A stretch of 58,720 nucleotides of DNA. Origin: Dongibacter bovis (GTDB lineage Bacteria > Bacillota > Negativicutes > Selenomonadales > Selenomonadaceae). Within the stretch, counting starts at the first letter, position 1, and the number at the start of each line of letters is the position of its first letter. A program made the translations under genes and the position numbers. Below are positions 53,712 to 58,720 of this stretch, piece after piece. The notes beneath the pieces are model-generated. The model made no database searches and was not told where the DNA came from. It saw only the letters and a list, made by a program, of their open reading frames with translations. The DNA lies in NCBI GenBank assembly GCA_902763085.1, contig CACWQW010000016.1, positions 1 through 58,720 of the forward strand, in the 5' to 3' direction.

Positions 53712-55376
53712 ATGATGGAGGAAGAGAAGGACTATCCACGGGTCGGCGGGCAGCAAGCAGGCTACCTGTTCGAGTTCCGGCCAGATGGCGTGTATTTTTC
53801 CGTCTATCCGACGGAAGACAACAGGATCCTTTATGAGCTCTCCGATATGAGACAGATCCTCGCGGACTACGGCATCGAGGACTACGATATCCTCACGCTC
53901 GCCCAGGCGGTGCGCAAGGCGGACGGTGTGCCCGTCAAGCTCTCCGACGAGCAGGGGACGGAGAAAGACCAAACGCTCAGCACCATCGACGAGACGGTCC
54001 TCTCAGAAGAGGATCAGTCGGCGTACGCGGGCATCAACGTAGACGTGAGCGCTGACAAGCTCACGGCAACCATCCGCTTCGACGTGAAGACGGGGACACG
54101 CCGCCCGACGGCGGAGATGGTGCGTGAGGCGCTCGCGAAGAAAGAGGTCGTCTACGGCATCGACGATGCGGCCATCGAGAATGGCACGAAGTCGCTCGAG
54201 AGCTACGTCGCCGCGCGTGGGACGCCGGCCGTGAACGGTACGGATGCCCGCATCGAGAAGAAATACGACCTGAGCCACAAAGGGCATCCGCGCCTCATCG
54301 AGAACGACCGCGTGGACTACAAGGACATGAACCTCTTTGTGCTCGCCAAGGCGGGGCAGCTCCTCGCCGTCCGCATCCCGCAGACGCGCGGCACGGAGGG
54401 GACGAACGTCTTCGGCAAGGTGGTTCCCGCGCGCAACGGGCGCCCTGTGCCGCTCACGGCGGGCAAGAACGCCGAGGTCCGCGGCGAGGACGAGATCTAC
54501 GCGCTCATCGACGGCCAGATCGTCGAGGAGGGGAAGCGCATCGGCATCGACCCGCATCTCGTGATCTCGGGCGGCGTCAACGTCGGCACGGGCAACATCG
54601 ATTTCGCGGGCAGCGTGGAGATCACGGGCAACGTCGATGCGGGCTTCGTCGTCAAGGCGACGGGTGACATCGAGGTCTCAGGCTTCGTGAGCGGCGCGGA
54701 GGTCGAAGGGCGCAACGTCTTCATCTCCGGCGGCATCACGGGCCAGGGGCGCGGACGCGTCGCGGCGCGCGAAGACGTGCGGGCGGCGTTCGCGGAGAAC
54801 GCCTTCATCGAGGCGGACCGGGACGTTTTCATCGCCGACGCCGTGCTCCACTCGACGATCAAGGCGGGCGGCAAGGTCGTCGTCGAGGATCGCCGCGGCC
54901 TCATCACGGGCGGCTACACGGCCGCTGGTGACGAGATCCGCGCGAAGATCGTCGGCAACCAGGCCTTCGTCGTCACAAAGCTCGCCGTCGGCATCAATCC
55001 GGCGCTCTCGCAGAAATATCAGAAGGCGTGCCGCGAGTACAAGGAGGACAAGCAGCGCCTCGAGCAGATCACGCAGGTGCTCAATACCTTCTCTAAGATT
55101 GACATGTCACGCCTGCCGGAGAACCGCGTCGCCCAGGTCGCAGAGCTCACACGCGCGCAGTTTCCGCTCGCGGGAAAGATCAAGCGCACGGAGAAGCTCA
55201 TCGCGGAGCTCCAGGAAGAGCTCAGCAAGATGGAGAAGGGCAAGATCCGCGTGGCGGACTGCATCTATCCGGGCGTCAACGTCTCTGTGAACTCCATCCT
55301 GCGGAATTTCCAGAGCGAGGTGCGCGGCTGTACGCTCTCCGTGGAAGACGACGCCGTCGTCATCGGTCCGTATTGA
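53712..55376 (+). CDS. FapA-type polymer-forming protein (DUF342)
   Basis: 554 residues from ATG 53712 (GAAAGGGGG upstream). After a variable N-terminal region come DUF342 motifs: VNGTDARIEKKYDLSHK, then VPQTRG-like IPQTRGTEGTNVFGK. A long beta-helix of polymer-forming repeats follows (GGVNVGTGNIDFAGSVEITG, GDIEVSGFVSGAEVEGRNVF). A coiled coil (about 455-520) and a short C-terminal beta segment close it. Genes of this family follow sigD in many Firmicutes flagellar loci; a role in flagellar or surface organisation is suspected but not known. Confidence 0.85.
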   Translation: MMEEEKDYPRVGGQQAGYLFEFRPDGVYFSVYPTEDNRILYELSDMRQILADYGIEDYDILTLAQAVRKADGVPVKLSDEQGTEKDQTLSTIDETVLSEEDQSAYAGINVDVSADKLTATIRFDVKTGTRRPTAEMVREALAKKEVVYGIDDAAIENGTKSLESYVAARGTPAVNGTDARIEKKYDLSHKGHPRLIENDRVDYKDMNLFVLAKAGQLLAVRIPQTRGTEGTNVFGKVVPARNGRPVPLTAGKNAEVRGEDEIYALIDGQIVEEGKRIGIDPHLVISGGVNVGTGNIDFAGSVEITGNVDAGFVVKATGDIEVSGFVSGAEVEGRNVFISGGITGQGRGRVAAREDVRAAFAENAFIEADRDVFIADAVLHSTIKAGGKVVVEDRRGLITGGYTAAGDEIRAKIVGNQAFVVTKLAVGINPALSQKYQKACREYKEDKQRLEQITQVLNTFSKIDMSRLPENRVAQVAELTRAQFPLAGKIKRTEKLIAELQEELSKMEKGKIRVADCIYPGVNVSVNSILRNFQSEVRGCTLSVEDDAVVIGPY

Positions 55377-55407
55377 GATGACATAAGCAGCATAGGAGGG
55401 ATGCAGT

Positions 55408-55734
55408 ATGGATGTTACGCCACTCAGCATGCAGATGGTCGTGCCGCGGGTCTCAGATGCCGCGCAAGTGCAGCATAACCTCAACCAGGCATCGGCGATG
55501 CAGCAGGACTTCGAGGCCCTGCGCGAGAAGGCAGATGCAAAGCTCAAGCAGGCGCAGGTCCGCACGAAGAACAACGCGGAGGACGGCAAGATCAAGGACG
55601 ACCCGAACCGCAGGCAGGGGCGCGGCGGCTATGAGGGCCAGGGGAAACGCCGCGAGGCAGAGGACGCGGAGGCGCAGGAAGAGCCGCTCGCTGTCGATCC
55701 CGCGCGCGGACACCATCTCGACATTTCGCTCTGA
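55408..55734 (+). CDS. Small conserved-looking protein of unknown function, flagellar locus
   Basis: 108 residues. The N terminus is mildly hydrophobic (DVTPLSMQMVVPRVSDAAQV), the middle a Lys/Gln/Arg helix, then a charged Arg/Gly/Glu stretch (RRQGRGGYEGQGKRR) and a distinctive end AVDPARGHHLDISL. No membrane helix. A ribosome site (AGGAGG) precedes ATG and it follows the DUF342 gene by 31 bases, so it is probably a real member of the operon. Confidence 0.7.
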   Translation: MDVTPLSMQMVVPRVSDAAQVQHNLNQASAMQQDFEALREKADAKLKQAQVRTKNNAEDGKIKDDPNRRQGRGGYEGQGKRREAEDAEAQEEPLAVDPARGHHLDISL

Positions 55735-55847
55735 TGCCCTGCCAAGGGGAAGAGGCGCGCGCCGCTCGTGGCGGATGCTGATAGAAGACCGCGCAGGGCG
55801 CGGCGGATGAACTGACCCAGAGGATGAGGGGAGTTGGACGAGAGTTG

Positions 55848-56666
55848 ATGACATACGTGATGGCGATGCTGATCGTGCTCGGTGCCGGGCTCATCGCGGG
55901 TGCCAAGTACCTGCAGCACCGCCAGCAGGCTCCGCTCGCCGAGAAGCGCGAGCGGGAGGACATGGAGCGCTCGACGCTCCAGTTCAAGCGGGAGCTCGAG
56001 CGCTCTGGCAGCGAGATCATCGGCAAGCTCGGTGACCACATCGAGCGGCTCGAGTCCCTCATCGCTGAAGCGGACCGTCGGGCGGACACGCTCGATGCCG
56101 CGCTCACGGAGCTGCATACGCTTTCGCAGACCGTCGACCGGCAGACGGACGAGCTCAAGGCCGCAGAGCAGGATGCGCGCCGCGAGCAGCAGCTCGTCTC
56201 CCAGCTCCTCGGCGAGCTGCGCGCGGCGGCTGCCGGCGCGGCAGCCGTGCGGACGGTTGAGGCGCCATCCCCGATCCGCCGCGTGGACGCCGATGACTTC
56301 ACCGCCGTCCTGCAGCACTCCATCGAGCGCGACGAGCAGCGTCAGCCCGTGGGACACGCGGCGCCGCCTGCTTACCATCCCACAGCTGGTGCCATCCGCC
56401 AGGCGGCGCACCTCGCACAGGCCGTCCAGTCACCCGCCTCCCTCCCCGCAGCAGAGGACGCCGCAGACATGCCCGCGCCGAGCGCCTCTGGCGCACCGTC
56501 TGCCGAGGAAGCACGGCAGGAGGACTCCTCTGCCGCACGCGTGCGGGCGCTCCTCCTCGCCGGTCACGCCCCCGCGCAGATCGCCAAGGAGACGGGCGTC
56601 GGCCGCGGCGCCATCGAGCTCATGCAGGAAATGATGCGCCGCCAGCTCGCCGAGAGCGACAGCTGA
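55848..56666 (+). CDS. SwrB-like (DUF6115-type) membrane-anchored protein
   Basis: 272 residues: one N-terminal membrane helix (YVMAMLIVLGAGLIAGAKYL), a coiled coil of about 90 residues (KREREDMERSTLQFKREL onward), an Ala/Pro-rich linker and a C-terminal helix-turn-helix-like segment (ARVRALLLAGHAPAQIAKET, then GVGRGAIELMQEMMRR). This layout and the position at the distal end of the sigD unit match SwrB, which promotes basal-body maturation in Bacillus. The start is uncertain: ATG 55848 gives the anchor at once; ATG 55824 adds eight residues. Confidence 0.7.
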   Translation: MTYVMAMLIVLGAGLIAGAKYLQHRQQAPLAEKREREDMERSTLQFKRELERSGSEIIGKLGDHIERLESLIAEADRRADTLDAALTELHTLSQTVDRQTDELKAAEQDARREQQLVSQLLGELRAAAAGAAAVRTVEAPSPIRRVDADDFTAVLQHSIERDEQRQPVGHAAPPAYHPTAGAIRQAAHLAQAVQSPASLPAAEDAADMPAPSASGAPSAEEARQEDSSAARVRALLLAGHAPAQIAKETGVGRGAIELMQEMMRRQLAESDS

Positions 56667-56739
56667 GCCCTGGCGGAGCACGGAGGCGATGCATGTACCT
56701 TCGCCTAGCCAGCCGCCACGGTGGCGCGTTCGTGCGTCC

Positions 56740-56768
56740 TTGACAGACAAAACGCAAGTGTGTATAAT
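56740..56768 (+). promoter_or_regulatory. Consensus promoter of tRNA-Pro/tRNA-Arg
   Basis: TTGACA (56740-56745), 17 bases, TATAAT (56763-56768), all twelve positions consensus, 31 bases before tRNA-Pro. Confidence 0.92.
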
Positions 56769-56798
56769 GTTCGTTGTGATTTGCGGATACGCAGTCAT

Positions 56799-56875
56799 CG
56801 GGATGTAGCGCAGTTTGGTAGCGCGCCTGCTTTGGGAGCAGGATGTCGCAGGTTCGAATCCTGTCATCCCGACCA
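56799..56875 (+). tRNA. tRNA-Pro (anticodon TGG)
   Basis: 77 nt with encoded CCA. Acceptor CGGGATG pairs with CATCCCG; anticodon arm CCTGC-TTTGGGA-GCAGG; T-arm GGTTCGAATCC. Confidence 0.95.
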
Positions 56876-56882
56876 TTCCATT

Positions 56883-56959
<77 letters not shown>

Positions 56960-57020
56960 GTTGCATATATACTTGCGGCAGACTGTGATGAGATAGCGGT
57001 CGGTGCGAGTTTCGTAAGAG

Positions 57021-57049
57021 AGCACGGATGATAGGGTCCGTGCTTTTTC
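57021..57049 (+). terminator. Terminator of the tRNA-Pro/Arg unit
   Basis: AGCACGGA pairs with TCCGTGCT around an eight-base loop, followed by five T residues. Confidence 0.85.
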
Positions 57050-57061
57050 TCTAGTTGATTC

Positions 57062-57093
57062 AAAATCTTGTGGGATAGTCTGCAAGATTTTTT
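57062..57093 (+). terminator. Second terminator-like hairpin
   Basis: AAAATCTTG and CAAGATTTT form a nine-bp stem around 12 bases and run into TTTT. No gene separates it from the first terminator, so it may come from a deleted neighbour. Confidence 0.65.
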
Positions 57094-57189
57094 ATGAGGC
57101 ATCATCCGTTTGTGTGGAGAAATTCCCAGCCTGCGAAGCAGCTTCATAATCCCATGGCGACCTTACATCAATGTCGGAGCAGCGGAGCA

Positions 57190-57685
57190 TAATCATATCG
57201 ATCATGTCAAGGACCTGGGCGAGATGGTCCGCTGTCGGCTGGAAAAGATGATAGCGACGAATCCAAACCGCGTTGACTACCATGAACGCTATCAGGAAAT
57301 CATCCATGCCTACAACAAGGAACAGGATCGGGCGACCATCGAGAAGACCTTCCTGGATCTGATGGACCTTGCTAACACCATGACAGACGTGGAACGACGT
57401 TATGTAAGGGAGGGCTTTGAGAGTGACGAGCAGCTCATCATGTATGACCTCCTGTTCCGCGAGGATCTCTCTAAGCAAGATATCCAGAAAATCAAGAAGG
57501 TGTCCGTCAATCCCCTGACGAAGATCAAGGCAAAAATCAAAGAGCTGGATCACTGGACGGATAAGCAGGAGGCGCAGGCGGCTGTGGGCAACTTGATTCG
57601 CGACACCCTTTGGGCAGAACTCCCCGCAAGCTATGATGTTGAGAGCATCGGCGTTTATCGAAAGAAGATTTTCGATTATGTCTAG
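57190..57685 (+). pseudogene. C-terminal remnant of type I restriction enzyme subunit HsdR
   Basis: About 165 residues match the helical C-terminal domain of type I restriction R subunits: GEMVRCRLEKMIATNPNRVD, EQDRATIEKTF, YVREGFESDEQLIMYDLLF, ELDHWTDKQEAQAAVGNLIR and WAELPASYD. The nuclease and helicase domains (some 800 residues in a full subunit) are missing upstream, and the frame stops at KIFDYV, short of the usual end. The open frame reaches back to a TTG at 57110, but the first 25 residues do not look like HsdR. No hsdM or hsdS is nearby. It cannot be an active enzyme alone. Confidence 0.8.
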
Positions 57686-57687
57686 AG

Positions 57688-57771
57688 GAGGGCTGCACGT
57701 TCGGTCCGCACGACGAGCTGTTCTCCTCACCGCGTCTTGATAATCTGACTTCGGTCTGGGCCTGCCTGCAG
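57688..57771 (+). pseudogene. Short remnant of an M18-family (aspartyl) aminopeptidase
   Basis: Directly after the HsdR stop, the plus strand encodes EGCTFGPHDELFSSPRLDN followed by LTSVWACLQGL. This fits the metal-site region of M18 aminopeptidases, where the family has a D-E-F-x2-x-P-R-L-D-N-L core. Only about 28 codons of similarity remain, without start or neighbours. Confidence 0.6.
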
Positions 57772-57811
57772 GGACTATGCTTCCGGTATGATGCCCTTGA
57801 ACGCATAGGCA

Positions 57812-57861
57812 AAGAACTCCTGCTCCCCGGTGAGTCTTCTCTCCGGAGAGCAGGAGTTCTT
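57812..57861. terminator. Long bidirectional hairpin
   Basis: A perfect 14-bp stem, AAGAACTCCTGCTC / GAGCAGGAGTTCTT, with an inner CCGG pairing. It separates the peptidase remnant from the convergent transporter gene and may terminate both strands. Confidence 0.75.
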
Positions 57862-57885
57862 CTTATCTGTGCTCAGTATTCCATT

Positions 57886-58720
57886 TCACCAGATGCCCAG
57901 TCCATGCTGGAGGCCGAGGCTCACGAGCGTGATGCCGAGCCAGCAGATCGCACCGAGCAGCAGCGGCTTGCCGCCGGATGCAGAACTTGGCAACGTCCTT
58001 CAGCGGCGCGAATACCTGGCTGCTCACGCCGAAGCCAGCAGCCAGCGTCGTCACGATCGAGGCGATGATGAAATAGAGGATGAACATCGGGAAAGCCCGG
58101 CGCAGGCTGAAACTGCCTGTGCCCCCCTCGCCAGCAGAGTGCCTGGCTGCCTGTCGCGTCGTATATATGGCCAGCAGCAGCGTGATCGGGATGATGGCGA
58201 GTGTGCGTGTGAGCTTGACCGTCACGGCTGTATCGAGCGTGCCAGTGCCGAGGCTCCACATGCTGTCCCAGGTCGCAGCGGCCGCCGTGACCGACGAAGT
58301 ATCGTTGACGGCCGTACCTGCGAACATGCCGAACCCGGCGCCGCTGCCCGTGTCAAAGCCGAGCAGTGTCCCGAGCCAGGGGAACGCCACCGCTGCAATG
58401 ACATTGTAAAAGAAGATGACGGCGATCGACTGGGCTACCATCTCATCGTCGGCCTTTATGACCGGAGCCGTGGCCGCTATGGCCGAGCCACCGCAGATAG
58501 AGGAGCCTACTCCGACGAGCGTGGCCGTCTTGCCCTCGATGCCCAGCGCACGATGCAGTACCCAGGCGACGATGAGCGAGGTCGATATCGTGCCGACGAT
58601 GATGGGCAGCGACAGCATCCCTGTCTGCACGATGACATGCAGGTCCAGTCCGAAACCGAGCAGCACTACGGCCGTCTGCAATATGACCTTCGACGTCCAT
58701 TTGATGCCGCTGGCCGCCCG
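57886..58720 (-). pseudogene. YeiH-family (UPF0324) putative sulfate exporter, broken by an internal deletion; 5' end outside window
   Basis: The protein reads well from the window edge (AASGIKWTSKVILQTAVV, then LVGVGSSICGGSAIAATAPV, a family signature, and FAGTAVNDTSSVTAAA) down to LKDVAKFCI. Just after that, at about 57977, the frame runs into unrelated residues. The true C terminus ([14 protein letters not shown], then [16 protein letters not shown] and TGA at 57886) sits in another frame immediately next to it. About 18 residues of the penultimate helix normally found between these blocks are missing. The family transports or exports sulfate-like anions in some bacteria; this copy is probably dead unless the gap is a sequencing fault. 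Confidence 0.8.

Overview
The window reads as a chromosome segment from a Selenomonas-like member of the Negativicutes: a didermic, G+C-rich, flagellated Firmicute. This is inferred from the mix of genes. A Bacillus-type gene order (dprA-topA-trmFO-hslV-hslU-codY followed directly by the flagellar/chemotaxis operon), a CodY regulator and a c-di-AMP riboswitch sit beside an RND efflux pump of the kind used by cells with an outer membrane. The assignment is not proven from this sequence alone.

Layout. 1-2226: 3' end of rpoC and its terminator. 2249-3825: a sodium:solute symporter. 3860-6012 (minus): deoD-lgt-BsuPI-type lipoprotein operon. 6144-6439: tRNA-Glu, tRNA-Asp and a 39-nt collapsed tRNA. 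6488-7796: a GDT1-type cation exporter and a DedA protein. 7894-12631: a MarR-controlled RND pump operon. 12691-13081: RNase P RNA. 13231-14062: a c-di-AMP riboswitch and the NlpC/P60 wall hydrolase it controls. 14142-14219 (minus): a 25-residue membrane peptide gene with its own promoter. 14399-21674: folB, then dprA-topA-trmFO-hslV-hslU. 21775-22788: codY with a probable CodY box in its promoter.

22852-56666 is one nearly unbroken flagellar/chemotaxis locus: flgB-flgC-fliE-fliF-fliG-fliH-fliI-fliJ-lytic transglycosylase-motE | fliK-flgD-TIGR02530-flgE | flbD-fliL-fliM-fliY | cheY-fliO-fliP-fliQ-fliR-flhB-flhA-flhF-flhG-PilZ-cheB-cheA-cheW-cheC-cheD-(unknown membrane protein)-fliA-(FapA/DUF342)-(unknown)-(SwrB-like). 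Terminators and promoters divide it where the bars stand. A strong terminator after motE runs straight into a sigma-28-type promoter for fliK. A terminator after flgE is followed by a sigma-70-type promoter for flbD. A consensus sigma-70-type promoter precedes cheY. Because fliA, the sigma-28 gene, lies at the distal end, early basal-body genes and late hook genes could be expressed in sequence. flgE is frameshifted as written, exactly where its base composition drops, which suggests recombination of the hook-protein core. motA/motB, flgJ and xerC, all common in related loci, are absent here.

56740-58720 is a disturbed end. tRNA-Pro and tRNA-Arg are followed by two terminators, a C-terminal remnant of a type I restriction subunit (HsdR), a short M18 aminopeptidase remnant butted against it, and a YeiH-family transporter gene broken by an internal deletion and cut by the window edge.
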